Positions 25,766-33,065 of a stretch of DNA of 64,000 bases are shown in pieces. The stretch is taken from positions 1 through 64,000 of IMG/VR virus record IMGVR_UViG_3300019927_000008; one strand, 5' to 3'. Within the stretch, counting starts at the first letter, position 1. Each line of letters starts with the position of its first letter. The notes beneath the pieces are model-generated. The model was not told the origin of the DNA, did not search any database, and saw nothing but the letters and a program-made list of their open reading frames with translations. A program made the position numbers and the translations under genes. This DNA comes from a virus.

Positions 25766-25812
25766 ATTACACCGGGTGGGTTCGGGGCGGGAGTTTGGCT
25801 TCACAGCAATGG

Positions 25813-25974
25813 TTACTCGGTGATCGCGGCTTCGGCTTGTTCTCTGATCCTGCCAGCTTCAACTTTCTCTGTCGGCTGGCGGGACTCATCCTTTTCGATA
25901 CGTTCCATTTCGGACATTACAAACGCAACTTGCCGAGGCCCTAACTCCATAACTTCATATTCTTTTCCAGACAC
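25813..25974 (-). CDS. Hypothetical microprotein, 53 aa
   Basis: GTG start with GGGGTGA a few bases upstream; begins MSGKEYEVMELGPRQ and is an acidic helix to AEAAITE. Composition is viral-like. It runs convergent to the gene at 25511. The rest of the 525-bp space between 25765 and 26291 holds the hairpin and repeats described separately. Confidence 0.5.
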   Translation of the reverse strand: MSGKEYEVMELGPRQVAFVMSEMERIEKDESRQPTEKVEAGRIREQAEAAITE

Positions 25975-25984
25975 AAAAGCTTCA

Positions 25985-26031
25985 CCCCGTTACCCCTTGG
26001 GTTAACCCCTGAGGGGTAGCGGGGCTTTTTT
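25985..26031 (+). terminator. Long stem-loop followed by T-run
   Basis: CCCCGTTACCCC at 25985-25996 pairs with GGGGTAGCGGGG ending at 26024 (one mismatch), followed by CTTTTTT. This looks like an intrinsic terminator for the plus-strand gene at 25511. The inner part (GGGTTAACCCC) also resembles the 14-bp iteron, so the hairpin may instead belong to repeat cluster R2. Confidence 0.5.
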
Positions 26032-26041
26032 GCTTTCCCTG

Positions 26042-26081
26042 TGTTGACCCCGATATGTTGACCCCACACCCTTCTCGCTGT
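26042..26081 (-). repeat. Iteron-like cluster R2 with CCTTCTCGCTGT motif
   Basis: TGTTGACCCC occurs at 26042 and again at 26056, exactly 14 bp apart, the same period as the main iteron array; on the minus strand the unit reads GGGGTCAACA. It is followed directly by the long form CCTTCTCGCTGT at 26070-26081. A TATA-like GGATATATACG lies near 26134. Confidence 0.5.
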
Positions 26082-26290
26082 AGAACTTCTTTGAGGGACT
26101 TGGGAAGTCATCCTTATTCTAACTGAAGAAGGATATATACGACCATTCAAGGAAATGTCCCCGGCTCCTATCCTCGTCCCCTATACGACCTGAACGAGGT
26201 TCGGCACGCAACCACCCGAAGATGGTCGCTTCCGTTTGCGGTGGGGTGTACTCAACCTAAGAAAAGAGTCTCCGCACCTTAAGTCTTACC

Positions 26291-26989
26291 TTATGGCGCT
26301 CGGAGACTGTTGTTGTTCAGTACGTCTTTGTACGCCGAGAAGGTCAGCGGGGACCAGTCCATCGCTTCCGAGACGACAGCCTTTGCGAAAGCTTGCGCCT
26401 CGGGTTGGGCCTTGGCGTTGTCGCGGAGATCGAGGAAGTGCATCAGGCTCCGAGCATTGGCCGAGAACGAGAGGTTGACCTTGGTCCCGAGCGGGAGGAC
26501 GTAGCGGGCCTTCTGCGGCTCTACGCCCTTCTCTTCGACGAGGTGATCGTAGGCATCGAAGGCGGCCTTGTAGTGACTATCGAAGGTCGTTTCGGCAGAG
26601 TAGTGCAGATCGGCTTCGTTCTCGTCAGGGTTCATATCGGGAAGGGTCGCGGCGGCCTCGTCGAAGTCCACGTAGCGCATGGACTGCACGTCCCAACTCA
26701 TGTGACGGTGGCGCGTGATCTGACGCTCGACGACCACCGAAAGTCCCTCTACAGCGAAGAAGGCCTGCGGGTGTTCGAAGGGACCGAAGTGGCCTCGGTA
26801 GAGCAGGTCTTCGATTAGCGCCGGGAGGTCTTTGTCGGTTTCCTCCATGGCCTTCTCGAAGTCAGCCCCGGCGAGACTGTCGTTCATGTAGTCTCCCCTC
26901 GCCGCCATCGCCGCTGTCTCGTCCGGGTTCTGCGTACTTCGGTCAGTCTTCAGTTCAACGGTGAAGCCGTAGGTGTCGTTTTCGTACAT
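26291..26989 (-). CDS. thyX: Flavin-dependent thymidylate synthase
   Basis: Converts dUMP to dTMP using methylene-tetrahydrofolate and FAD. The signature RHRxxSxxxxSxRY is present at about residues 95-107 (RHRHMSWDVQSMRY), with downstream KARYVLPLGTKVNLSFSANARS, the conserved active-site and FAD/dUMP-binding end. Start set at MYENDTYGF (26989), which overlaps the upstream gene as TAATG; the longer frame adds a basic, unlikely extension. About 232 aa. First of several nucleotide-metabolism genes. Confidence 0.93.
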   Translation of the reverse strand: MYENDTYGFTVELKTDRSTQNPDETAAMAARGDYMNDSLAGADFEKAMEETDKDLPALIEDLLYRGHFGPFEHPQAFFAVEGLSVVVERQITRHRHMSWDVQSMRYVDFDEAAATLPDMNPDENEADLHYSAETTFDSHYKAAFDAYDHLVEEKGVEPQKARYVLPLGTKVNLSFSANARSLMHFLDLRDNAKAQPEAQAFAKAVVSEAMDWSPLTFSAYKDVLNNNSLRAP

Positions 26990-27141
26990 TAGTAGTCCTC
27001 GTGGATGATTGCTCGGTTGTAGTTCGGGGCGATGCAAATGCACTCAGAGTCGGAAATATTGAGTGTCATTCCAGCGCCAGTCCCGTAGTTAACTTCTCGC
27101 TTCACTTCTCTCGAACATTGCGGACAGGGTTTCGTTCCCAT
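26989..27141 (-). CDS. Zinc-binding microprotein, 50 aa
   Basis: Begins MGTKPCPQCSREVKRE with a CPQC knuckle and a second pair, ECIC, near residue 35. Start overlaps the preceding small membrane gene (TAATG), and the stop overlaps thyX. Role unknown. Confidence 0.55.
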   Translation of the reverse strand: MGTKPCPQCSREVKREVNYGTGAGMTLNISDSECICIAPNYNRAIIHEDY

Positions 27142-27227
27142 TACGCGAACAGGAGTCCGAGGATGAAGCCGACGACGAGCGAGACGACGTGGAAAGTCTG
27201 TTCTGCGATGACGAAGGTTTCGTTCAT
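27141..27227 (-). CDS. Single-span membrane microprotein, 28 aa
   Basis: Translation MNETFVIAEQTFHVV then SLVVGFILGLLFA, one hydrophobic helix. Bounded by overlapping start/stop codons on both sides, which argues that it is translated. Function unknown. Confidence 0.45.
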   Translation of the reverse strand: MNETFVIAEQTFHVVSLVVGFILGLLFA

Positions 27228-27496
27228 GATTGGGTTTCTTCGAAGCTGTGTTCGTCGCAACGGTGCGCCTTGAACGTTCGACTGTGGGTTCGGTCCCACC
27301 AGTCGTCTCGTTCTTCAACTACGGTGTGGAAGCCGACTCTCGCAACGTGAGTAGCTTCGTTGCCGCAGTAGCAGTCTCTCCGGATCGAGAGGTCCGGTGG
27401 TAGATCGGAGTGGCGATCTTTGTAGTAGCTAACCGAGACGACGTTGTAGCGGTCGCACTCGATGTAGCTACCTTCACCGTGAACGTGATCGGTCAC
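27224..27496 (-). CDS. Hypothetical Cys/His-containing protein, 90 aa
   Basis: Contains RRDCYCGNEATHV and a later HRCDEHS, enough ligands for one zinc site. Overlaps the next gene by ATGA. Acidic, no family recognised. Confidence 0.6.
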   Translation of the reverse strand: MTDHVHGEGSYIECDRYNVVSVSYYKDRHSDLPPDLSIRRDCYCGNEATHVARVGFHTVVEERDDWWDRTHSRTFKAHRCDEHSFEETQS

Positions 27497-27717
27497 TCTA
27501 TGCTATTCCGAAATCGGTCGAACAGCTCCATCCAACCGTATTTCTCGACGAGCGGTTCCATCGGTTCTATTTTGTCCGTTTCGAAAGCGTGCATGAACTT
27601 CATCAGCTCTTTTTCCGAAAGGACATCTTCCTCTTCACCTTCGACTATCTTTTCAGCCGCTTCTTCGCTGAAGCCGATGGCTTTCAGTCGTTGGACTCTG
27701 ACGCTAATGTCGCTCAT
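27493..27717 (-). CDS. Hypothetical helical protein, 74 aa
   Basis: Start placed at MSDISVRVQRLKAIGF, since upstream residues are basic and overlap another gene. AIGFSEEAAEKIVEG looks like a UBA-type small helical bundle, followed by DVLSEKELMKFMHAF. Overlaps neighbours by ATGA. Confidence 0.6.
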   Translation of the reverse strand: MSDISVRVQRLKAIGFSEEAAEKIVEGEEEDVLSEKELMKFMHAFETDKIEPMEPLVEKYGWMELFDRFRNSIE

Positions 27718-27836
27718 GTGCTTGCCTCGCAGAACGGACAGATGAACGTTCCAACTGCGTTCTTCACGAAGAACATATCGTGTTCTTCGCAATACTTTTC
27801 GAGCATCTGATCTTCGTAGTTGCTTACGTCTACCAT
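27714..27836 (-). CDS. Hypothetical microprotein, 40 aa
   Basis: Begins MVDVSNYEDQMLEKYC and ends GTFICPFCEAST, giving a CPFC knuckle plus an upstream Cys. The stop overlaps the next ATG. Likely a small zinc protein. Confidence 0.5.
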   Translation of the reverse strand: MVDVSNYEDQMLEKYCEEHDMFFVKNAVGTFICPFCEAST

Positions 27837-27841
27837 GAAAT

Positions 27842-28030
27842 TTATTTGAATGTTTCCAGCGTAACCTGTCGTGAGTCTGGTTCGAATTTCTTACACCGAC
27901 CACCACAGGCCGGGCACTTCACATCCTCCGGGCCGTGAGAGTAGATGTGCGCTCGTTCTCCTCTCAACAAACTGGCGCTGAGGAAGAGAACGAGAAAGAT
28001 GGTGAGCGCCATAAGGTAGAGAAGAGGCAT
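27842..28030 (-). CDS. Membrane-anchored zinc-ribbon protein, 62 aa
   Basis: An N-terminal hydrophobic helix (LLYLMALTIFLVLFLSASLL) is followed by VKCPACGGRCKKF with three Cys in zinc-knuckle spacing. Would place a small metal-binding domain at the cytoplasmic membrane face. Function unknown. Confidence 0.6.
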   Translation of the reverse strand: MPLLYLMALTIFLVLFLSASLLRGERAHIYSHGPEDVKCPACGGRCKKFEPDSRQVTLETFK

Positions 28031-28447
28031 CTACATGAACGCCCCCAACTCTTCGTTGCCTCCGGAGAGGGTTGATGGGTTTTGCTCTCCGGCAATGTAA
28101 TCATGGAGATTAACCCCGTGATCTAAGCTAATTTCTCTCCACTTGCAGTCTCGTTTTTTGCTTGGGCCTTCAGACTCTTCGGCTTCTGCCCTTAGATAAT
28201 CTCCATCAAAGACAGTATATTTTTCATCGTCATTATTGTAGAAAATATAGTCTATTTTTGAAGGCATATCAACTACAAGTTTCGCTATAAACGAAGCAAG
28301 ATTATTGTAGGCGTACTCTTTCGCAACGAGAATGTACGGATTATCCATGAATTTTAATCCATAGCCAATAGTCCCGTACCCATCTTCGAATTTTCTAACT
28401 TGAGTAAACCCCATTTTGGTCAATTGTTTGCAGGCTTGATGTATCAT
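28031..28447 (-). CDS. Hypothetical protein with PolB-like C-terminal tail
   Basis: 138 aa, distinctly AT-rich, less acidic than neighbours. Includes an FEDGYGTIGYGLKF segment and YIFYNNDDEKYTVFDGDYL. Its last residues (NEELGAFM) resemble the end of the adjacent DNA polymerase (QSGLEAFM), a PCNA-interacting-type motif, and the two genes share ACATGAACGCC at their 3' ends. The gene may have been inserted by recombination at that short repeat. Confidence 0.55.
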   Translation of the reverse strand: MIHQACKQLTKMGFTQVRKFEDGYGTIGYGLKFMDNPYILVAKEYAYNNLASFIAKLVVDMPSKIDYIFYNNDDEKYTVFDGDYLRAEAEESEGPSKKRDCKWREISLDHGVNLHDYIAGEQNPSTLSGGNEELGAFM

Positions 28448-28448
28448 T

Positions 28449-31187
28449 TTACATGAACGCCTCCAGACCGCTTTGGCTTTGTGTCTGACCCATCATCGCC
28501 GCCTTGGGTTCGACCCCGAAGGAGTCGAGGATGTCTTCCATCGGATTTTCGAGGCACTTTCTCTGCATCTCCTGAACGTCAACCCGAAGACCATCCTCGG
28601 GAAGGTCACGGTGGGAGTCGAAGGCGATCACGTCAACTTCCTCACCCTCAACGGTGAGGCCGGGTTTGACCTTCGCACGCTTCGGCTTGTCTCCTTTCGC
28701 AAACTCTACGTCGAGGAGGTGGTTGGCGAACCATGCCGCTCGCGGCGCTTCGCCCCGAGGATGGTCGCCGGTCTTCGACCACGAATAGTAGTCGTCCTTC
28801 CCGGCCTTCTCGCGGTCGATCTTCTGACCAAGACCCTGCGGGATTCCGATGTAGTCCCAATCAGGATCAGCGGCGTCGATGGAACACGCCGCGTTGTGGA
28901 CCGTCTCGACGACATCTTCTTTCGAAGCTCCACGAACGATCTGCTCAAGAGCCTGCTCCTGAGTCTCCTTCGTGAGCATCGAGAAGTTCGACTTCACGCA
29001 TTGGTAGCCAGTCACGTCGAACTTGCCCTTTCCGTCAGCGACTTTCTGGTCGTGGTCGTCTCCCTCGTCCCACATCTTCAGGTAGGCGTAGTTCTTCTTC
29101 GAACCCGACATGAAGAACCGCTTGGCCCTCATCTCGACCTCGATCTCCCACCGATTGTCCGACCGTGGGATGTTGTAGTCATCGCACAACGGCGGGTAGA
29201 CTTCGTTGGTCAGATCATCACAGGAATCCTTGGCGTAGTCCAGAGTTTCCTCCTGTGACCAATCATCGGGGAACTGAACGTAATTTGAGTCCGTGTCCCC
29301 GTAGACCACTTTCACGCCATCTGCGGCCTGATTTCGGAAGTATTCCGCCGTGGCCTTGATAACGTCTTGGCCGGTGAGGGTGATCGCGGCGGCATCGTCC
29401 GGGTTGTAAAGCGGGGACCGCGCCCACCCCGAGTAGCCGTAGAAGCTGTTGTAGATCGTCTTCGTGACGTTGTAGGCTTCTGCGGCTTCGGCCCACTCAG
29501 AAGTACCGTAGGTCGCGGCGTTCCGCTCGGCCTTAAACTCGGCCTTCACTTCGTGGTACTCGTCCACAAGCTCTCGGATGATGCCGTCTACGTCGGTACG
29601 GAAGCATTGGCCGTTTGCGGCTTCCACGTAGTCCCACGAACCATCCTCCCGCTTCCCGACTTCTTCCATCATCGCCCACCACTCTTCGGAGCCTTTCTCT
29701 GCCTCGATCCGGGTGTCCGGAGAGGCGTTGAGCATCCATTGAGTCATGGGGTAGAGGCTGGCGAGGTCCACGCCACAGACGTTCCTCTTGACCCCGGAGA
29801 ACGCACTCTCAACGTGAGCGCCTTCGTAGTTCACATCGTCACCGCCACTCTCCATCGCCTCGATGACGTGGGGATTATCGTAGGCGGTTATCATCGCAAT
29901 GTCGTGTTCCCGGCACTTCCGGCGAACAGACATCTCGATGTACTCGTTGTTCTGATGGGTCCGACGCCAATCGACCCCCACCATGTCCTTCAGCCGCTTC
30001 TTGAAGCCGAGGACGTTCTCTTCTTCGTTGATCTCGACCGTGAGGCGTGTGTCCTTGACGTTGTAGTTCACGAAGCGTACCGGATCGTCTCGGTACATCT
30101 CGAAGTACCCCATATCGGGATGCTCGATCTTCGTGTCGTCCAGCTTCTCTTCCGCAACGTCGTCGAGTTTGAACGAACGAGGTTCGGTGAACTTCGTGTC
30201 ACCCCACCCGTTCATCAGATCGTATAGCGCCCTTCCCTTTATCGAGGGGAGGAAGTCGTCACCACGGCGGTCGATCTCAACCTCTGACTCCCGACTCAGA
30301 CGCTCCGGAGAGCAACTGAGGTTCTTCATCCGCTGGATGATGTGCGGGATGTCGAAGCCGTCGTTAGCCTCGTCCCCGCTGTTCCAGCCAGAGATGATGT
30401 CGGGGTTGGACTCTCGGACCCACGCCGAGAAGGTGCGGAGCATCGCCTCTTCGCTCTGCTTCGTGACGAGCTTGTCCGGTTCGTCCAACCCGAGGTCGGA
30501 CAGGCCGAGCTTCCCGTCTTCCCACGCCGAACGAGCGATTTCAGGAAGGTCGAAGAAGTCCGGAATACTCTCGCCATCGAGATCGAGGAAAACGATCTGC
30601 TCCTGTTCGTAGGAGTCGTAGGCCGCGATGCTCAGTATCCTTGCCTCACCGGGGTCGGGGAACCCTGCATCTCGGTCGTCCGTCTCGATGTCAAGAGTCA
30701 AGACGCGAGGAGTTACGTCTTTCACCTCAACAGGTTCGATCTCTTCTTTTTCGACCACGACATGACCGTCGCGTTCGGGCTTCGGGACTCGAACGCCGGT
30801 CTTCACTCCGGAGTCAACACGGAACTGTTCGGTGAAGATCGCGTCGGCTCCCCACGTTCGATCAAACTCCTGACGGAGGTTGCGAACCGAATGTGGATAC
30901 TTGGCGATAACCTTCACCAAGTCTTCCGGAGAGTCGTCGAAGCGTTCAGAGAGCGGATCAGTCTCTACCTCTTGGTACTCGATCAGCTCTTCGTAGTCGG
31001 CAGGGCGCACCTTCTCGCGTTCTTCCGCTCGGGCGAGGAAGTACGGAGGGAAGTTCCGAACGGTGATCGTTCGGGTTTCGTGGTCGCGGGTTCGACCGTA
31101 GAGTCGGACAACTACTTCATCGTAGCGAGTGTCGCCGGGGTAGAGCGTTTCGGTCGTCGTGATGTAGACATCTTCTCTTTCAGTCAT
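28449..31187 (-). CDS. polB: Family B DNA polymerase
   Basis: Replicative polymerase, 912 aa. Proofreading exonuclease: Exo I LTLDIET near 163-169, Exo II in NPDIISGWNSGDEANDGFD near 270, and Exo III YNVKDTRL near 370. Polymerase: motif A DLASLYPMT near 480, motif B KTIYNSFYGYSG near 575, and motif C YGDTDS near 635. All catalytic residues are present. The C-terminus QSGLEAFM matches the QxxLxxF sliding-clamp (PIP) motif, so it probably binds host or viral PCNA. DREKAG in the thumb region is encoded by the dispersed motif. Confidence 0.95.
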   Translation of the reverse strand: MTEREDVYITTTETLYPGDTRYDEVVVRLYGRTRDHETRTITVRNFPPYFLARAEEREKVRPADYEELIEYQEVETDPLSERFDDSPEDLVKVIAKYPHSVRNLRQEFDRTWGADAIFTEQFRVDSGVKTGVRVPKPERDGHVVVEKEEIEPVEVKDVTPRVLTLDIETDDRDAGFPDPGEARILSIAAYDSYEQEQIVFLDLDGESIPDFFDLPEIARSAWEDGKLGLSDLGLDEPDKLVTKQSEEAMLRTFSAWVRESNPDIISGWNSGDEANDGFDIPHIIQRMKNLSCSPERLSRESEVEIDRRGDDFLPSIKGRALYDLMNGWGDTKFTEPRSFKLDDVAEEKLDDTKIEHPDMGYFEMYRDDPVRFVNYNVKDTRLTVEINEEENVLGFKKRLKDMVGVDWRRTHQNNEYIEMSVRRKCREHDIAMITAYDNPHVIEAMESGGDDVNYEGAHVESAFSGVKRNVCGVDLASLYPMTQWMLNASPDTRIEAEKGSEEWWAMMEEVGKREDGSWDYVEAANGQCFRTDVDGIIRELVDEYHEVKAEFKAERNAATYGTSEWAEAAEAYNVTKTIYNSFYGYSGWARSPLYNPDDAAAITLTGQDVIKATAEYFRNQAADGVKVVYGDTDSNYVQFPDDWSQEETLDYAKDSCDDLTNEVYPPLCDDYNIPRSDNRWEIEVEMRAKRFFMSGSKKNYAYLKMWDEGDDHDQKVADGKGKFDVTGYQCVKSNFSMLTKETQEQALEQIVRGASKEDVVETVHNAACSIDAADPDWDYIGIPQGLGQKIDREKAGKDDYYSWSKTGDHPRGEAPRAAWFANHLLDVEFAKGDKPKRAKVKPGLTVEGEEVDVIAFDSHRDLPEDGLRVDVQEMQRKCLENPMEDILDSFGVEPKAAMMGQTQSQSGLEAFM

Positions 31188-31383
31188 CGCCCATGTCTCC
31201 GATGATGAGGCCAGCGCCGTACTGGATCACACCGTTACGGACGATCCCACAGTCCCCACACTCGATTTTCCCGTTTCCTTGTTTTCGAGACACCCGAATC
31301 TCTGCTTGACCGTTGCACTCCGGACAGAGGACGATGGCGTCGAACTTTAGCGTCTCTTTCTGAGCGGCTACGTCTCCGAGCAT
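31180..31383 (-). CDS. Zinc-ribbon protein, 67 aa
   Basis: Two CxxC knuckles, LCPECNG and ECGDCGIV, separated by about 20 residues form a complete zinc ribbon; the tail is Gly/Asp-rich. Overlaps the polB start by eight bases, so it is probably co-translated with the polymerase. Confidence 0.65.
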   Translation of the reverse strand: MLGDVAAQKETLKFDAIVLCPECNGQAEIRVSRKQGNGKIECGDCGIVRNGVIQYGAGLIIGDMGDD

Positions 31384-31385
31384 GA

Positions 31386-31760
31386 TTAGTTTGAGATTTT
31401 GACCCGATCTTTGTCGAACGTCCGGAACGGGGCGGTGTCCATGTCCACTTCTGCGATGTACTGTTCTTCTCCATTTTCGGCAACGCGAACCTCGCGGTAC
31501 TGCTCTTCGAAGTCTTCCGGCTTCAGCATCTTCACCGAATTTCCGACCAGAACCGCAAGCTCCGCATCTCCACTTTCGATCTGTTCTGCGTAGTCCATCG
31601 GAATCTTCACCGTGTTGTCATCGACGATGATTTCTTTCATCACGATGGTACTCTTGCCGAGTCGTTTGTTTCGACCTTCGAACCCAACGACCATCGCGGG
31701 ATCGAACGGCCAACTGATCGTCTTCCGCAGTTCCAGCAGGGGAGTGACTTGGGGGTACAT
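31386..31760 (-). CDS. Hypothetical protein, 124 aa
   Basis: First gene of the polymerase transcription unit. Beta-rich start (LLELRKTISWPFDPAMVVGFEGRN) and acidic end; VKIPMDYAEQIESGDAELAVLVG looks like a small folded domain. Preceded by a 100-bp structured leader. Not recognised; no resemblance to PCNA beyond size. Confidence 0.6.
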   Translation of the reverse strand: MYPQVTPLLELRKTISWPFDPAMVVGFEGRNKRLGKSTIVMKEIIVDDNTVKIPMDYAEQIESGDAELAVLVGNSVKMLKPEDFEEQYREVRVAENGEEQYIAEVDMDTAPFRTFDKDRVKISN

Positions 31761-31761
31761 G

Positions 31762-31870
31762 ATTGATTGTTGTGTCCCGCCGCCACGGTGCGCTCACCGG
31801 GGGCGGTTTCGAGACACAGGAGGTAGGGCCTCCTTCTAAAGACTATACTCGCGTAGAGTTAAGTCTTATC
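31762..31870 (-). promoter_or_regulatory. Promoter and structured leader of the polB unit
   Basis: Minus strand carries the GATAAGACTTAACTC box (31857-31870) followed by two stem-loops: AAGGAGGC pairing with ACCTCCT-type bases near 31830, and a nested stem closed by GTGTC/GACAC (31774-31819) enclosing CCGCC/GGCGG and CGGTG/CACCG. The start codon follows within 15 nt. It could control polB translation or transcript ends. Confidence 0.45.
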
Positions 31871-32690
31871 CTTCTATCACACCGGGCATATTCTCGATTA
31901 TTACCGACCCGAACGGTTCGTAGCTGACTGCATCGAATGGGAGGTTGTTGCTGATGATGTTGGTCAGGTTGATCTCCAACATCTGCTCTCCCGTACCGTT
32001 CTCTACCACGATGTCGATGTAGTCTCCATCAACAAGCTCACGGAAGCCGAGATTGTCGATCTCGTTCATGTCTCGCTCCGCGAGTTGCACCGGATTGAAG
32101 TTCTCTTCACCGTCGCGTCCGCGCTCTTGCACACGGTGAAGACGTTCGTAGAAGTTCGACTTCACTTCGAGGAGGTAGAAGTTATCGAAGTAGTCGTTGA
32201 GAACTTCGAAGTCGGTGACAGAACGAACGCCGTCGATGATGATGAGGTCGCTCTGGTTCGCTTTGTACTTGCCAACGCCACGGTAGTAGCGATCAGCCAA
32301 CTCGACGACCTTCTCGGGGATTTCTTCGGGGGCATCGTCCCGCCACGACCCCGCGAAGTTACCGAGGTCTTCCGAAGTGTAGTTACCACCTCGTTTCATT
32401 TCGTATTCCTCTCGGATTGCATCACCCATGCTCACGGTCGGAGCATCGTACACCTCGGAGAACATCTTCGAGACGTGCGTCTTTCCTGCACCGGGAAGGC
32501 CGCAGAGGGCAATTGCATCGGGCGCTGTGACCTGCTCTTCGAGTCGGTCGGCTACGGCTTTCCGCCGGTCAGTTGGCATCGGTGGGTTGTGACCGTTGAA
32601 CGCTCCGGGGTCTTTCAGCAGATCGACCAGCTCTTCAACGGTGTCTCGGCGCAGTTCTATGTCAACGATCTCGGGGTTTGGTTCAGCCAT
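31866..32690 (-). CDS. P-loop kinase, NMP-kinase-like
   Basis: About 274 aa; start set at MAEPNPEIVDIE. The Walker A GLPGAGKTHVSKMF lies near 80, followed by PTVSMGDAIREE, the arrangement of adenylate-kinase/dephospho-CoA-kinase-like proteins, and SDLIIIDGVRSVTDFE as Walker B, with VQERGRDGEENF as lid. Probably phosphorylates a (deoxy)nucleotide for viral DNA synthesis; similar archaeal AAA_18-type proteins are annotated as nucleotide kinases. Substrate cannot be read. Confidence 0.72.
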   Translation of the reverse strand: MAEPNPEIVDIELRRDTVEELVDLLKDPGAFNGHNPPMPTDRRKAVADRLEEQVTAPDAIALCGLPGAGKTHVSKMFSEVYDAPTVSMGDAIREEYEMKRGGNYTSEDLGNFAGSWRDDAPEEIPEKVVELADRYYRGVGKYKANQSDLIIIDGVRSVTDFEVLNDYFDNFYLLEVKSNFYERLHRVQERGRDGEENFNPVQLAERDMNEIDNLGFRELVDGDYIDIVVENGTGEQMLEINLTNIISNNLPFDAVSYEPFGSVIIENMPGVIEG

Positions 32691-32692
32691 TG

Positions 32693-32827
32693 TTAGTTGT
32701 TTTCGGGGTTTCGGTTGTTCATCGCACGACGCCAGCAGTTCGGACACATCCTTTCTCCGTCAGGGGTCGTCCGCGCCTTCTCGATTTCTACCATCCCTCC
32801 ACAGTAGCCCTCGCATTGGCGCTTCAT
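32693..32827 (-). CDS. Zinc-finger microprotein, 44 aa
   Basis: Begins MKRQCEGYCGGMVEIEKA and continues to MCPNCWRRAMNN; a CxxxC and a CPNC pair make one zinc site. IEKA lies on a copy of the dispersed motif (32776-32783). Overlaps the gene upstream by ATGA. Confidence 0.55.
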   Translation of the reverse strand: MKRQCEGYCGGMVEIEKARTTPDGERMCPNCWRRAMNNRNPENN

Positions 32828-32934
32828 GTTCCGCTTACCCCCTTCATCAGGTTAGGCCGTGGTGGTGGGGGAAATAGCAGTAGTAGAAGGATTATTACTG
32901 CTATCGCAACCATCGAGGCTTGCACCTCAGTCAT
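32824..32934 (-). CDS. Membrane microprotein, 36 aa
   Basis: MTEVQASMVAIAVII followed by LLLLLFPPPPRPN: one hydrophobic helix ending in a proline run. Overlaps both neighbours through ATGA, supporting translation. Confidence 0.45.
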   Translation of the reverse strand: MTEVQASMVAIAVIILLLLLFPPPPRPNLMKGVSGT

Positions 32935-33065
32935 CGTTGTGCTTCGATGGTATTTGCTATCTCTCGCTTCTTCGAGAGAGTGAAACGGCGCTCCCCTCGA
33001 AGCATGGCAACGATTTTATCGAGCGATTCATCGTGGAGGACGATCTGTGTGTTACCTTCACTCAT
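32931..33065 (-). CDS. Hypothetical microprotein, 44 aa
   Basis: Begins MSEGNTQIVLHDESLDK; ends with a basic helix (RRFTLSKKREIANTI). ATGA overlap with the upstream nuclease gene. Possibly nucleic-acid binding, by charge only. Confidence 0.5.
   Translation of the reverse strand: MSEGNTQIVLHDESLDKIVAMLRGERRFTLSKKREIANTIEAQR

Noticed and set aside
25941-26150. 69-aa minus-strand frame over the hairpin
   Set aside because: Basic peptide encoded by the stem-loop and repeats; the 53-aa gene at 25813-25974 is the better candidate.
31386-31760. Considered as a viral PCNA because it is next to polB
   Set aside because: 124 aa is half the size of a clamp and no clamp motif is visible.
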